A stretch of 64,000 nt of DNA, taken from contig WLQG01000001.1 in assembly GCA_009698445.1 (NCBI GenBank), positions 30,586-94,585 of the forward strand, written 5' to 3'. Positions 25,879 to 35,797 of this stretch are shown here, piece after piece. This stretch comes from Actinomycetota bacterium (GTDB taxonomy: Bacteria > Actinomycetota > Actinomycetes > Nanopelagicales > Nanopelagicaceae). The notes beneath the pieces were generated by a model. The model saw only the letters and a program-made list of their open reading frames with translations. It did no database searches and was not told the DNA's origin. How positions within the stretch are numbered: the stretch's first letter is position 1; each line of letters opens with the position of its first letter. The translations under genes and the position numbers were made by a program.

Positions 25879-27159
25879 TTATGCACCTGCCCCTGCGAAA
25901 AGAGTTGATGCAACTGGATCAAATGGGCATCCACCATTTGTAATGTGTGCGATGTACTCATCACGGAAATATTTAATTGAAGATGTAATTGGGCTAGTTG
26001 CGCCATCGCCGAGGGCACAGAAAGAACGTCCCATAATGTTGTCGCAAAGATCGAGCAACTTAGCAAGATCTGCTTCAGTGCCTTTACCAGCTTCAAGATC
26101 GCGCAATAGTTGCACTAACCACCATGTGCCTTCGCGACAAGGTGTGCACTTTCCGCATGACTCGTGCTTATAGAACTCAGTCCAGCGCAATACTGCGCGA
26201 ACAACACACGTAGTTTCATCAAAAATTTGTAGCGCTTTAGTTCCAAGCATTGAACCAGCTGCAGAAACGCCTTCGTAATCTAGAGGCACATCTAAATGTT
26301 CTGATGTGAAAATTGGAGTTGAAGATCCACCTGGTGTCCAGAATTTCAAAGTGTGACCAGCACGAATACCACCTGAAAGTTCAAGAATTTCGCGCAAAGT
26401 AATTCCAAGAGGTGCTTCAAACTGTCCAGGATTTTTTACATGGCCAGATAATGAATAAAGCGTTGCGCCTTTGCTTTTTTCAGTTCCCATTCCCTGATAC
26501 CACTCGGCGCCATTTGCAATAATGGCTGGCACAGAAGCAATAGATTCAACATTATTTACAACAGTTGGGCGTGCATAAAGACCGGCGATAGCTGGAAATG
26601 GTGGGCGCAAACGAGGTTGCCCGCGAAAACCTTCAAGTGAATCAAGCAAAGCTGTTTCTTCACCGCAGATATATGCACCTGCACCAATGTGTAAAACAAC
26701 GTCAATTCCTTTTCCAAGCAAACCAGCTTTATAAGCGTCTTCGATTGCTTGATTCAAGCGACGAGCAACATGTGTTACTTCACCACGAATATAAATAAAT
26801 GCATGCTTTGCGCGGATTGCGTGACAGGCAATGATGCAACCTTCGATAAGTACATGTGGGTTAGCCATAAGCAATGGCATGTCCTTACATGTTCCAGGTT
26901 CTGATTCATCTGCATTAACAACCAAGTAGTGATCTTTATCGTCACCCTGTGGAATAAATCCCCACTTCATACCAGTTGGGAAACCTGCGCCGCCGCGACC
27001 GCGAAGACCTGAATCTTTAACTAACTGAATAACAGCATCTGGATCCATCGCAAGTGCTTTTGCAGATGCTGTGTATCCACCATGACGCTTGTAAGCCTCA
27101 ATTGTGAATGAATCTTTTTCATCCCAATGTGCAGAAAGAATCGGAGTTAACTTAGTCAT
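25879..27159 (-). CDS. nuoF: NADH-quinone oxidoreductase subunit F
   Basis: 426 aa; binds NADH, FMN and a [4Fe-4S] cluster. Glycine-rich GLRGRGGAGFPTGMKWG and VVNADESEPGTCKD form the nucleotide/flavin site, and ESCGKCTPCREGT binds the cluster. It starts right after nuoE. Confidence 0.97.
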   Translation of the reverse strand: MTKLTPILSAHWDEKDSFTIEAYKRHGGYTASAKALAMDPDAVIQLVKDSGLRGRGGAGFPTGMKWGFIPQGDDKDHYLVVNADESEPGTCKDMPLLMANPHVLIEGCIIACHAIRAKHAFIYIRGEVTHVARRLNQAIEDAYKAGLLGKGIDVVLHIGAGAYICGEETALLDSLEGFRGQPRLRPPFPAIAGLYARPTVVNNVESIASVPAIIANGAEWYQGMGTEKSKGATLYSLSGHVKNPGQFEAPLGITLREILELSGGIRAGHTLKFWTPGGSSTPIFTSEHLDVPLDYEGVSAAGSMLGTKALQIFDETTCVVRAVLRWTEFYKHESCGKCTPCREGTWWLVQLLRDLEAGKGTEADLAKLLDLCDNIMGRSFCALGDGATSPITSSIKYFRDEYIAHITNGGCPFDPVASTLFAGAGA

Positions 27160-27789
27160 TTACTTAGTTTCTCCCTTAGCAATTTTTAAACCTAGAAGTG
27201 TTGGTGCTCCGGCTTGAACGCCTTCATTTGCTTTTCCATCATTTAAGCCAGCCAAGACTGCAGATGCTTGCTTCCATGTGACTAAAGAATTTGGCCCACG
27301 TGTTGGTGGCTTTGGATTTCCTGCGCGCATTGAATCAACTAAATCTTTTGCCGATTGGACAGTTTGATTGTCGTAGAACTCCCAGTTAGCCATAACAACT
27401 GGTGCGTAATCACATGCAGCGTTGCACTCAATATGCTCAAGTGAAACTTTGCCATCGGTTGTAACTCCATCATTTTCAATTCCAAGATGATCTTTGAGTG
27501 CATCCATAATTGCGTCCCCACCCATTACTGCGCACAAAGTATTTGTACATACACCTACGTGATATTCACCTACAGGTGTTGGCTTGTACTGGGTATAAAA
27601 GGTTGATACCGCAGTGACTTCAGCGGCGGCGAGATCAAGTTGCTGGGCAATTAATTCGATTCCTTCATTGGTTACATAACCATCTCGGGATTGAACAAAG
27701 TGCAGCAAAGGCATGATTGCAGAACGTGGGCGTGGGTAACGCTTAATGATTGTTTCCATGATTGCAAGATCTTCGTTTGAGAATGCCAT
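27160..27789 (-). CDS. nuoE: NADH-quinone oxidoreductase subunit E
   Basis: 209-aa thioredoxin-like [2Fe-2S] subunit. Cluster ligands are in GVCTNTLCAVMGG and ECNAACDYAPVV; the N-terminal helical part has IMPLLHFVQSRDGYV. The last 40 residues or so are a variable tail. Overlaps nuoD by one base. Confidence 0.96.
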   Translation of the reverse strand: MAFSNEDLAIMETIIKRYPRPRSAIMPLLHFVQSRDGYVTNEGIELIAQQLDLAAAEVTAVSTFYTQYKPTPVGEYHVGVCTNTLCAVMGGDAIMDALKDHLGIENDGVTTDGKVSLEHIECNAACDYAPVVMANWEFYDNQTVQSAKDLVDSMRAGNPKPPTRGPNSLVTWKQASAVLAGLNDGKANEGVQAGAPTLLGLKIAKGETK

Positions 27790-29126
27790 TAGCGGTCAAC
27801 GCCTCCCATAACTGGATCAATTGAAGCAACTGCGCCGATGATGTCGGCGATCATTCCGCCTTCACTCATTGCAGAAGTTGCTTGTAAGTTATTAAAAGAT
27901 GGTTCGCGGAAGTGCATGCGATACGGCTTCGTTCCACCATCAGAAACTACATGTGCACCTAGCTCACCGCGTGGAGACTCAATTGCTGCGTACACCTGAC
28001 CTGCAGGAACATGGAAACCTTCGGTAACTAACTTGAAGTGGTGAATCAAAGATTCCATAGAGGTTCCCATGATTTCGCGAATGTGGTTGAGAGAGTTACC
28101 GAGTCCATCTCCACCCAATGCCAACTGTGCTGGCCACGCAATCTTTTTATCTGCAACCATGACTGGTGCGCCTTCAAGTTTTTCTAACTTATCAAGTGCT
28201 TGTTCAATAATGCGCAGTGATTGCTCAAGTTCATTCATACGAATCAAGAAACGGCCATAAACATCGCAAGTATCCGCAGTGATGACATCAAAGTTATAGT
28301 TTTCATAACCAGAATATGGCGCGATCTTACGAAGATCCCAAGGAAGACCTGTAGAGCGAAGTACTGGTCCAGTAATTCCAAGAGTTGTACATCCAGCTAG
28401 ATCCAAGTAACCAATTCCTTGTGTGCGCTTCATCCAAATTGAATTACCAACAAGCAAGGTTGTGTTGTCTTTGAAGTTCTTGCGCATGAGCTTTACTGCA
28501 TCACGAATTTTTGGAATCGCACCTGCTGGAAGATCTTGTTGAACTCCACCTGGACGCACATAGGCCATATTCATACGAAGCCCCGAGATCATTTCAAAGA
28601 TATCCAGAACAATTTCGCGCTCACGGAAAGCAAAGAACATTGGTGAAATGGCGCCTAATTCAAGGGCGCCAGTACCAAGGGCAACCATGTGTGAGGAAAT
28701 GCGATTGAGTTCCATCATCATCACGCGAATAACACTTGCGCGTTCTGGAACATCGTTTGTAATTCCCAAAAGCTTTTCAATAGCTAAGCAATATGCAGTC
28801 TCATTAAATAGTGGGGCTAGATAGTCCATTCGCGTGACGAAAGTTGTGCCCTGAGTCCAACTGCGATATTCCATGTTCTTTTCGATACCTGTGTGTAGGT
28901 ATCCAATTCCGGCACGGGCTTCAGTAACTGTTTCGCCCTCAAGTTCTAGAACTAAACGAAGCACGCCGTGTGTTGATGGGTGTTGTGGTCCCATATTTAC
29001 AACAACGCGTTCTTCTTTTGTTGAACCGATTTCTTGAACTAGTGAATCCCAGTCACCACCAGTTACTGAATAAACCGTTCCTTCAGTTGTATCGCGTGAT
29101 GGTGCATATGGATCAAATGTTGTCAC
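27789..29126 (-). CDS. nuoD: NADH-quinone oxidoreductase subunit D
   Basis: 445-aa 49-kDa subunit lining the quinone pocket. [21 protein letters not shown] near the N-terminus contains the conserved quinone-site His. [14 protein letters not shown] and the C-terminal [32 protein letters not shown] are characteristic. A four-base overlap couples it to nuoC. Confidence 0.97.
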   Translation of the reverse strand: MTTFDPYAPSRDTTEGTVYSVTGGDWDSLVQEIGSTKEERVVVNMGPQHPSTHGVLRLVLELEGETVTEARAGIGYLHTGIEKNMEYRSWTQGTTFVTRMDYLAPLFNETAYCLAIEKLLGITNDVPERASVIRVMMMELNRISSHMVALGTGALELGAISPMFFAFREREIVLDIFEMISGLRMNMAYVRPGGVQQDLPAGAIPKIRDAVKLMRKNFKDNTTLLVGNSIWMKRTQGIGYLDLAGCTTLGITGPVLRSTGLPWDLRKIAPYSGYENYNFDVITADTCDVYGRFLIRMNELEQSLRIIEQALDKLEKLEGAPVMVADKKIAWPAQLALGGDGLGNSLNHIREIMGTSMESLIHHFKLVTEGFHVPAGQVYAAIESPRGELGAHVVSDGGTKPYRMHFREPSFNNLQATSAMSEGGMIADIIGAVASIDPVMGGVDR

Positions 29127-29752
29127 TTGTATGCCCTCCGCTCATTTGGAGGAGGAGTTGTTGCGCCCTTGTATTCAACTGGAATTCCACCGAGTGCGTA
29201 GTCCTTGCGCTGTGGGTGACCTTGCCAATCATCTGGCATCAAAATTCGAGTAAGTCCTGGGTGACCATCAAAAATAATTCCAAACATGTCAAAAGTTTCG
29301 CGCTCATGCCAGTTGTTACCAGCCCACACTTCGACAAGTGTTGGAATATGCGCATCTGAATCAGGAACCGAAACTTCTAAACGAATTCGGCGATTATTTG
29401 TAAGTGAGAGCAATGGATAAACCGCGTGTAATTCGCGACCGGCATCGGCTGGGTAATGAACTCCAGATACACCCATACACATTTCGAATTTCAATGAGTC
29501 ACGCAAAATAAGACACACTTCAACTAATTTTTCACGCTTTACATGCAGAGTTAATTCACCGCGATCAACAACTACTCGTTCAATTGCTTGTGAAAATAAT
29601 GGATACGCACGTTCAAGATCATCGGCAACATCATCGAAATAACTGCCATATGGACGCTCGGAAGAACCGGTTGAAGCTGCAGTTGGTGCTAGCCCGCCAT
29701 ATCCAGATGTATCTCCGGTGCCGCGGGCACCAAACATTCCGTGATCACTCAT
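29123..29752 (-). CDS. nuoC: NADH-quinone oxidoreductase subunit C
   Basis: 209-aa 30-kDa subunit of the connecting module. [28 protein letters not shown] is the family signature; the end is [13 protein letters not shown] plus a short tail. The N-terminal 40 residues are Gly/Ser rich and probably disordered. Adjacent to nuoB. Confidence 0.96.
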   Translation of the reverse strand: MSDHGMFGARGTGDTSGYGGLAPTAASTGSSERPYGSYFDDVADDLERAYPLFSQAIERVVVDRGELTLHVKREKLVEVCLILRDSLKFEMCMGVSGVHYPADAGRELHAVYPLLSLTNNRRIRLEVSVPDSDAHIPTLVEVWAGNNWHERETFDMFGIIFDGHPGLTRILMPDDWQGHPQRKDYALGGIPVEYKGATTPPPNERRAYK

Positions 29753-30310
29753 TTAAGCCAGCAGGCCCTTCATCTCAATAGTGGGCTTTGCATTAATTGC
29801 CGCTAGCTCAACTTCTTTGATGATGTCTGCACGATTTGATCCAAGTTTTTCATCGTAAATCTTTGAGTGAAGTTTCAAAATTGCATCGAGCAACATTTCA
29901 GGACGAGGTGGGCAACCTGGAAGATAAATATCAACTGGAACCACATGGTCTACACCTTGAACAATCGCGTAGTTATTAAACATTCCTCCAGATGAAGCGC
30001 ATGCGCCCATGGCAATTACCCATTTAGGCGCTGCCATTTGATCATAAATCTGACGAAGCACTGGCGCCATTTTGTTTGAAACGCGGCCAGCAACAATCAT
30101 TAAATCTGCTTGGCGTGGGGATGCACGAAAAACTTCCATTCCAAAGCGGGAAATATCGTATTTAGCCGCTGATCCAACTGCCATCATTTCAATAGCACAA
30201 CATGCAAGACCAAAAGTTGCTGGCCACAAAGAGTTCTTGCGCATGTACCCAGCGAGTTTTTCTACAGTTGTTAAAACAAAACCGCTTGGGATTTTCTCTT
30301 CAAGACCCAT
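29753..30310 (-). CDS. nuoB: NADH-quinone oxidoreductase subunit B
   Basis: 185 aa; holds the terminal [4Fe-4S] cluster N2 that reduces quinone. Ligands are in [21 protein letters not shown] and [10 protein letters not shown]. Length is normal. It lies three bases after nuoA. Confidence 0.97.
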   Translation of the reverse strand: MGLEEKIPSGFVLTTVEKLAGYMRKNSLWPATFGLACCAIEMMAVGSAAKYDISRFGMEVFRASPRQADLMIVAGRVSNKMAPVLRQIYDQMAAPKWVIAMGACASSGGMFNNYAIVQGVDHVVPVDIYLPGCPPRPEMLLDAILKLHSKIYDEKLGSNRADIIKEVELAAINAKPTIEMKGLLA

Positions 30311-30313
30311 TTA

Positions 30314-30685
30314 TTAATCCCATTCCAATCCGCCACGGCGCCATACGTATGCATACGCTACGAAAACTGTTCCAATAAAAATTGTCATTTCGACTAAACC
30401 AAAAATTCCTAGTGCATCAAATGAGACTGCCCATGGATAAAGGAAAACAATTTCAATATCAAAAATAATAAAAAGCATGGCAGTTAAAAAGTATTTAACT
30501 GGAAAACGCCCGCCTTGGGCAGCTTGTGGTGAAGGTTCGATTCCGCATTCGTAGGCATCAAGTTTTGCGCGGTTGTAACGCTTCGGACCGGTGAGAGCCC
30601 CAGCTGCAACTGAAAAAATCGCAAAGCCAAAACCGATTGCGCCTAGCACCAAAATAGGCACGTATGGATTTGATGTGGATATCAC
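30314..30685 (-). CDS. nuoA: NADH-quinone oxidoreductase subunit A
   Basis: About 123 aa from the GTG at 30685, three hydrophobic helices, with KLDAYECGIEPSP in the loop that closes the quinone tunnel. The track ORF (30757, TTG) would overlap menG by 32 bases. The GTG is seven bases after TAAGAT and has no ribosome site, which fits a leaderless transcript starting the whole nuoA-N operon between menG and nuoA. Confidence 0.92.
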   Translation of the reverse strand: MISTSNPYVPILVLGAIGFGFAIFSVAAGALTGPKRYNRAKLDAYECGIEPSPQAAQGGRFPVKYFLTAMLFIIFDIEIVFLYPWAVSFDALGIFGLVEMTIFIGTVFVAYAYVWRRGGLEWD

Positions 30686-30692
30686 GTGTGAA

Positions 30693-30698
30693 ATCTTA
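30693..30698 (-). promoter_or_regulatory. -10 element of the nuoA-N operon
   Basis: TAAGAT on the minus strand, seven bases before the nuoA GTG. No clear -35. Confidence 0.45.
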
Positions 30699-30725
30699 AG
30701 GTCGGTTGGCCGATGCCGTTGACCG

Positions 30726-31418
30726 CTAGCCCTTAATCCCGCTGTGAACTGCAACAACCCCGCCGGTCAGGTTTTTCCAGCTCACCTGGCTCCAGCCCGC
30801 CTTCTCCATAGCCGATGCCAAAGCCGGCTGAGCTGGCCAGGCCCGAATCGATTCAGCCAAATAAACGTAGGCGTCAGGGTTGGATGAGGTTCTGCGCGCG
30901 ATTATCGGCAAAAGCTTCATCAGATACTCGCTGTATATGGTGCGAAATGGCCCCCAGGTGGGATGGCTAAATTCGACGACGACTATGCGCCCGCCAGATT
31001 TACTCACTCGAAGCGCCTCAGCGAGCGCCTTGGGGTAATCCACCGTGTTTCGAAGTCCGTAGGAAATGGTGACAACGTCAAAAGTATTGGCCTCAAAGGG
31101 CAGATTCAGGGCATCGGCCTTTGAAAAATTGAGGTACGGACGCGTTTTACGGCCAACGGCCAACATGCCTTCTGAGAAATCAGTGGCAAAGACGGTTGCG
31201 CCGGCTTTATGCAAAGGTTCAGAGGAAGAACCGGGGCCGGCAGCTAAATCCAGAATTTTCATGCCAGGTGCTGGGGCGATGATCTTGGTTGCGGCTTTGC
31301 GCCAGGCTTTGGTGCGGCCCAGGCTTAATAGATCATTTACCAGGTCATAGCGCTTGGCCACGCCATCAAACATCGCCGCTACTTCATCGGGATCTTTGTT
31401 CAAATGAGCGCGGGACAT
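30726..31418 (-). CDS. menG: Demethylmenaquinone methyltransferase
   Basis: 230-aa SAM-dependent methyltransferase from the ATG at 31418, placed about eight bases after AAGGGAGA. Family marks: FDGVAKRYDLVNDLLSLG at the start, motif I ILDLAAGPGSSS, VTISYGLRN, and VEFSHPTWGPF. It adds the last methyl group of menaquinone. It sits just upstream of nuoA in the same direction. The gene is noticeably GC-richer than its neighbours (see findings). Confidence 0.95.
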   Translation of the reverse strand: MSRAHLNKDPDEVAAMFDGVAKRYDLVNDLLSLGRTKAWRKAATKIIAPAPGMKILDLAAGPGSSSEPLHKAGATVFATDFSEGMLAVGRKTRPYLNFSKADALNLPFEANTFDVVTISYGLRNTVDYPKALAEALRVSKSGGRIVVVEFSHPTWGPFRTIYSEYLMKLLPIIARRTSSNPDAYVYLAESIRAWPAQPALASAMEKAGWSQVSWKNLTGGVVAVHSGIKG

Positions 31419-31478
31419 AAGCATATTCTCCCTTGAAGTAGGCTCATCCACAACTCTGCGCACGCGAAAGGTTCAAGG

Positions 31479-32063
31479 ATGTCATTTTCAACTACGCCAC
31501 TTAGAGCTTTAGTAATTCCTCGTTCCAGCGCACTGAGCAATTCAATCCTGGTCGTTGGCGGCGTTGGCTTCTTATCGGCCTTAGCGCAAATTGCCATTCC
31601 AGTTCCAGGGTCCCCGGTTCCAGTAACTGGTCAAACTCTTGGCGTGCTTTTAGTTGGAACAACTTATGGTGCATCACTGGGTTTTGTTACTTTTGCAACG
31701 TACCTTCTAGCAGGAATTGCTGGCGCACCGATTTTTGCAGGACAGAGTTTTGGAATTGAAAAAGTTACAGGTGCAACTGGTGGCTACTTAGTCGGCATGT
31801 TAATTACTACGTATGTTTTGGGATTATTTGCTAACAAGCACTTTGATCAAAAATTTATAACAGCGTTGCCATCCATGCTTTTCGGTACTGCAATTGTTTT
31901 CACTTTCGGAGTTTTCTGGCTACATCAATTCACCGGAAAAGATTGGGCCTGGACAATTAGCGCAGGTTTAACGCCATTTATAATTGGTGAAGCTTTAAAA
32001 ATTCTAATCGCGGGTACTTCACTCCCTATTGTTTGGCGAATAGTTAATCGCAAGAACGCATAA
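31479..32063 (+). CDS. bioY: Biotin transporter substrate-binding S component
   Basis: 194-aa membrane protein of the BioY family (ECF transporter S component). PVPGSPVPVTGQTLGVLLVG, YLLAGIAGAPIFAG and GATGGYLVGMLITTY are diagnostic and about six helices are visible. It binds biotin and either works alone or with a shared EcfAAT module encoded elsewhere. Divergent from menG; AAAGG lies upstream of the ATG. It suggests that the cell takes up biotin. Confidence 0.92.
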   Translation: MSFSTTPLRALVIPRSSALSNSILVVGGVGFLSALAQIAIPVPGSPVPVTGQTLGVLLVGTTYGASLGFVTFATYLLAGIAGAPIFAGQSFGIEKVTGATGGYLVGMLITTYVLGLFANKHFDQKFITALPSMLFGTAIVFTFGVFWLHQFTGKDWAWTISAGLTPFIIGEALKILIAGTSLPIVWRIVNRKNA

Positions 32064-32076
32064 CTTAACTTTCACT

Positions 32077-33297
32077 ATGGCTTCCCTTATCCCCGTAACA
32101 ACCACTCGCCTGGGCGAACACTTGCCTTTGCTCGACTTACTTCCAGATGCCCAACCGTTTGCTTGGGTGCGATCTGGTGAAGGAATTGTTGGTTGGGGAG
32201 TTCATGCAACAACAACTGTTAGCGGGCCACATAGATTTGCTGATGCCAGGCATTGGTGGCAGAAACAATTAGAAGGTTTTGCTGTTACAAACACGGTTCA
32301 CGGAAATGGAACTGGGCCGGTTTTATTCTCATCTTTTTCTTTCTCACCAGATGATGTTTCAGTTTTAGTTATTCCAAAAGTGATAGTCGGTAAAAAAGGC
32401 GATAAATCCTGGATTACTTGGATTGGCTCAGAACCTCAACCAGTATTGAATTCAGTTGCTCCCGCGCTCCCACAGCTTTCTGTTACTTGGGAAATAGATG
32501 CAAATAGCGCCAAAGTATGGAAATCGCGCGTACAAACTGCAATTGATCGTATTGCTGCGCAAGAGTTAGACAAAGTTGTTTTAGCTAGAGATGCCCTTGG
32601 AAATTCACAATCTCCAATAGATCCCCGTTCAATTTTGCGCACGCTGGCTTTGGAATATCCATCTACCTGGAATTTTTGTGTTTCGGGTTTAGTTGGAGCA
32701 ACTCCAGAGTTACTACTTCGATTAACCAAGAGCATGGTTACTTCACGCGTGTTGGCTGGCACCATTAGTAAGACCGGCGATGATGAAAGAGATTTAGCGC
32801 TAGCTGCTTCACTTGCACGTTCTTCAAAAGATTTAGAAGAACACGAATACGCAGTGCGCTCGGTTGCCGATGCTATTGAACCATTTTGCACATCCATCAA
32901 CGTTCCAGAATCACCATTTGTTTTGCACTTAGCCAATGTCATGCACCTTGCGACAGATGTGACTGGGGCCCTTGCCGAAACTTTGGCACATGTTGATGCC
33001 TTTACAATTCTTGAACAACTTCATCCATCTGCTGCTGTGTGTGGAACACCACGACCACAAGCCGGCGCCTTAATCACTGAGATTGAGGCGATGTCTCGCG
33101 GCCGATATGCAGGTCCAGTTGGTTGGATTGATGCTGCTGGTGATGGAGAGTTAGGAATCGCTCTTCGTTGTGGACAGATTAAAGGCGATTCAATTCGAAT
33201 TTTTGCTGGGTGTGGAATTGTTGCTGGCTCTGATCCAGATAAAGAGTTGGCCGAAAGTGAAGCAAAGTTTTTACCAATGCGCAGTGCACTGCTTTAA
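32077..33297 (+). CDS. menF: Isochorismate synthase
   Basis: 406-aa chorismate-binding enzyme, converting chorismate to isochorismate, first committed step of menaquinone synthesis. The C-terminal half has LDKVVLARD, SRVLAGTISKTGD, LHPSAAVCGTPRPQA and RGRYAGPVGWID, with the Mg-binding Glu residues in the final SESEAKF-type segment (AESEAKFLPMR). It could in principle serve a siderophore route, but the menD, menC and menB genes alongside argue for MenF. It overlaps the menD stop by four bases. Confidence 0.92.
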   Translation: MASLIPVTTTRLGEHLPLLDLLPDAQPFAWVRSGEGIVGWGVHATTTVSGPHRFADARHWWQKQLEGFAVTNTVHGNGTGPVLFSSFSFSPDDVSVLVIPKVIVGKKGDKSWITWIGSEPQPVLNSVAPALPQLSVTWEIDANSAKVWKSRVQTAIDRIAAQELDKVVLARDALGNSQSPIDPRSILRTLALEYPSTWNFCVSGLVGATPELLLRLTKSMVTSRVLAGTISKTGDDERDLALAASLARSSKDLEEHEYAVRSVADAIEPFCTSINVPESPFVLHLANVMHLATDVTGALAETLAHVDAFTILEQLHPSAAVCGTPRPQAGALITEIEAMSRGRYAGPVGWIDAAGDGELGIALRCGQIKGDSIRIFAGCGIVAGSDPDKELAESEAKFLPMRSALL

Positions 33298-34868
33298 ATA
33301 GAGCTCATCGATTCATAAATAGCTTTTAGTGAATCTGCATTTGCATCACGCGAAGGAACCTTTGCCACAACAATTGAAATTCCATTTACTGGAGCTGCTA
33401 AAGTTTTTTTAAGTTCGGCAATTGTTGTAATTGTTGAAGACTTAACTCCCATGGCTGCGGCGATAGCGGCCAGATCTAATCCGTGAGGGGTTCCAAAGAT
33501 AGTTTCAAAGCCGGGCATTCCGCGTTGCGGCAAAGTTGAAAAAATCCCTCCTCCATCATTATTAATCACAATAAAGCAGCAGTTGATCTCTTCACGGTGA
33601 ATTAAGCCAGTTAAATCATGTAGAAATGAAAGATCGCCTAGGACTGCAAATGTTGCTTTGCTGGCAGATGCGATTCCGAGCGCAGTTGAAATATTTCCAT
33701 CGATTCCAGCTAAACCTCGATTTGCATGTGTGGTTACGCCATCACGTGGGGTCCCAAATCCCTCTAAGTCCCGTATCGGACGTGATGAAGAAACAAAAAG
33801 CGTTGAACCGGCAGGGATACCAGCAGCAATCTCTTTAGCAATTATCGCTTCAGTGAATCCAGTTAATCCTTCAATCTGCTTTGCGCATCGCGCGGCGTAT
33901 TTTTGCCACTGCGCTAACCATTCTTCTGAAGCTTTTTTGGTATTCAACTGCGGTATCTCAATGAATTTCTTATCTGCAACGCGGTCGCTATCAACAGTTG
34001 CCATGCGGGGATCAATCACAATTTGAGTCGGAGCTAACTTTATAAATGCATTAATGGATCTAGAAAGGGTTGTACGACCAATAACAATAACCGTTTGAGG
34101 AATTAAGGCTGCACGAATCTCCGATGAAGTTAAAAAGATAGAAGCGTGCGCAATAGCATCTGGAAATGAAAGTGGGTCTTCTGCAATAACTGGCCAGCCC
34201 AGTTGCGTGGCAAATTTTTCCACGCTTTTTTTGCTTAAACCGCCACGGTCATGACCAATAACTAATACCCCGCGATTTGCTTCACTCTTTAATGTTCCAG
34301 CTTTAGTTCGTGGCACAAACTCTTTTGGTGCAACAACAATCTCATCTAGCCACTGATTAGATTCATCAGGCAGTGTTGGTTCATCAAATTGAACATTGAG
34401 ATGAACAGGACCATTTCGCAAACTATCGAAAGGTAGTTCCATGGGAAATACTGGCCCATCAATATCGGCAAAATAACGAACTGCTTTTCCATAGATTCGT
34501 GCTTGCTCGGTAGTTTGATTAGCACCAGTTTTACGCAACGTCGCTGGGCGATCGGCAGTTAAAACCAGCAGTGGAGCGTTTGTATGGCTGGCCTCTAAAA
34601 CAGCTGGGTGGTAGTTAGCAACCGCGGTTCCGCTTGTACAAACAATTGGAACTGGGCGGCCCGTAGCTTTAATAATTCCTAATGCAAAAAACGCTGCAGT
34701 TCGTTCATCAATACGTACATGCAGTTTGATTAAGCCTCGTTCTGCGGCGGCATTAAAGGCAAGAGATAACGGTGCATTTCGTGAGCCAGGTGAAATAACT
34801 ACATCAGAAATTCCTGCTTCAATAATTTGGCGAACCATTACGCGCGCAAGGCTGGTTGAGTTATTCAT
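33294..34868 (-). CDS. menD: SEPHCHC synthase
   Basis: 524-aa thiamine-diphosphate enzyme from the ATG at 34868, which overlaps the menC stop as ATGA; the track start is 14 codons further upstream. It joins 2-oxoglutarate-derived succinic semialdehyde to isochorismate. Visible: DVVISPGSRNAPLSLAF, the ThDP Glu region LHVRIDERTAAFFALG, and the C-terminal VLGDLSFLHDLTGL with NNDGGGIFS. Convergent with menF. Confidence 0.95.
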   Translation of the reverse strand: MNNSTSLARVMVRQIIEAGISDVVISPGSRNAPLSLAFNAAAERGLIKLHVRIDERTAAFFALGIIKATGRPVPIVCTSGTAVANYHPAVLEASHTNAPLLVLTADRPATLRKTGANQTTEQARIYGKAVRYFADIDGPVFPMELPFDSLRNGPVHLNVQFDEPTLPDESNQWLDEIVVAPKEFVPRTKAGTLKSEANRGVLVIGHDRGGLSKKSVEKFATQLGWPVIAEDPLSFPDAIAHASIFLTSSEIRAALIPQTVIVIGRTTLSRSINAFIKLAPTQIVIDPRMATVDSDRVADKKFIEIPQLNTKKASEEWLAQWQKYAARCAKQIEGLTGFTEAIIAKEIAAGIPAGSTLFVSSSRPIRDLEGFGTPRDGVTTHANRGLAGIDGNISTALGIASASKATFAVLGDLSFLHDLTGLIHREEINCCFIVINNDGGGIFSTLPQRGMPGFETIFGTPHGLDLAAIAAAMGVKSSTITTIAELKKTLAAPVNGISIVVAKVPSRDANADSLKAIYESMSSI

Positions 34869-35794
34869 CCTAATAGCGCCGCGGTTCTCATGATTCGATT
34901 CTTCCACCATTCGTAGCGATCTGCTGACACTTCTAGTCCATCAAATTGTGGCTCAATGTCTGTGACCTCAATAATTCCATCGATGATAGGGAGATCTCCT
35001 ACGTTCGAATTTAAAAGCGAAGCAGTTGCCAGCCCACACGCATAATCTAAACGTTCTATGGAAGCGGCGAGTTTGAGACCGTATGAAATTCCAATTGCAC
35101 TTTCCAGCGCACTTGAAACTACAACTGGAAGTTGGTGATGCTCAGCTAGTTTTTTAGCTTGAGTAATTCCACCAAGTGGCTGAACTTTAAGCATCAAAAT
35201 ATCTATGGCTCCTTCTAGCTCCACTTCAAATGGATTCTTACTTTTTCGAAGGATTTCATCGCCGACTATTTTTACGTTTACCCGTGATTTTAATTCGCGA
35301 AGTTCTTCAATCGATGCACAAGGTTGTTCTACATATTCAATATCGCCACAAAGTTCTAGAAATCTAGTTGCTTGATCTACTTTCCAAAGACCATTCACAT
35401 CAATTCTTAACTTTGCATCTGGTGCAATTTTACGAACAGTGGCAATTCGTACTAAATCTTCTTCCTTGTTTTCGCCAACTTTAATCTTGATAGTTGTGCA
35501 ACCGGGAAAAGCAGAAAGTATGCGTGTGATTTCACTTTCGCCGTTGAGTGCCGGCAGTGTTGCATTTACTGCAATTGTCTTTCGAAATAGATGAGGGGTG
35601 GGAACAGTTGCAGCTTCAATCGCACATGAAAGCCAGCGTGCTGATTCTTCATCAGAGTATTCAAGGAAAGGTGAGAATTCAGCCCAACCTTCGGGGCCTT
35701 GAAATAAGGCGACCTCACGTTGATTAACTCCACGAAAATTCGTCTTAGTAGGAAGGCTTACAACTCTTAACGAATCGAGAATCAAATCAAGCAT
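34865..35794 (-). CDS. menC: o-Succinylbenzoate synthase
   Basis: 309-aa enolase-superfamily dehydratase. Catalytic Lys in TIKIKVGE, metal ligands in RIDVNG, YVEQPC and VGDEIL, and the second catalytic Lys in LMLKVQPLGG. It dehydrates SHCHC to o-succinylbenzoate. It lies three bases after menB and overlaps menD by four. This shows the expected K/K pattern, unlike the enolase-family gene at 4290. Confidence 0.95.
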   Translation of the reverse strand: MLDLILDSLRVVSLPTKTNFRGVNQREVALFQGPEGWAEFSPFLEYSDEESARWLSCAIEAATVPTPHLFRKTIAVNATLPALNGESEITRILSAFPGCTTIKIKVGENKEEDLVRIATVRKIAPDAKLRIDVNGLWKVDQATRFLELCGDIEYVEQPCASIEELRELKSRVNVKIVGDEILRKSKNPFEVELEGAIDILMLKVQPLGGITQAKKLAEHHQLPVVVSSALESAIGISYGLKLAASIERLDYACGLATASLLNSNVGDLPIIDGIIEVTDIEPQFDGLEVSADRYEWWKNRIMRTAALLG

Positions 35795-35797
35795 GTG

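Noticed and set aside
30314-30757. Long nuoA ORF starting at TTG 30757
   Set aside because: It would overlap menG by 32 bases and add a non-homologous N-terminus; the GTG at 30685 fits the family and a -10 element.
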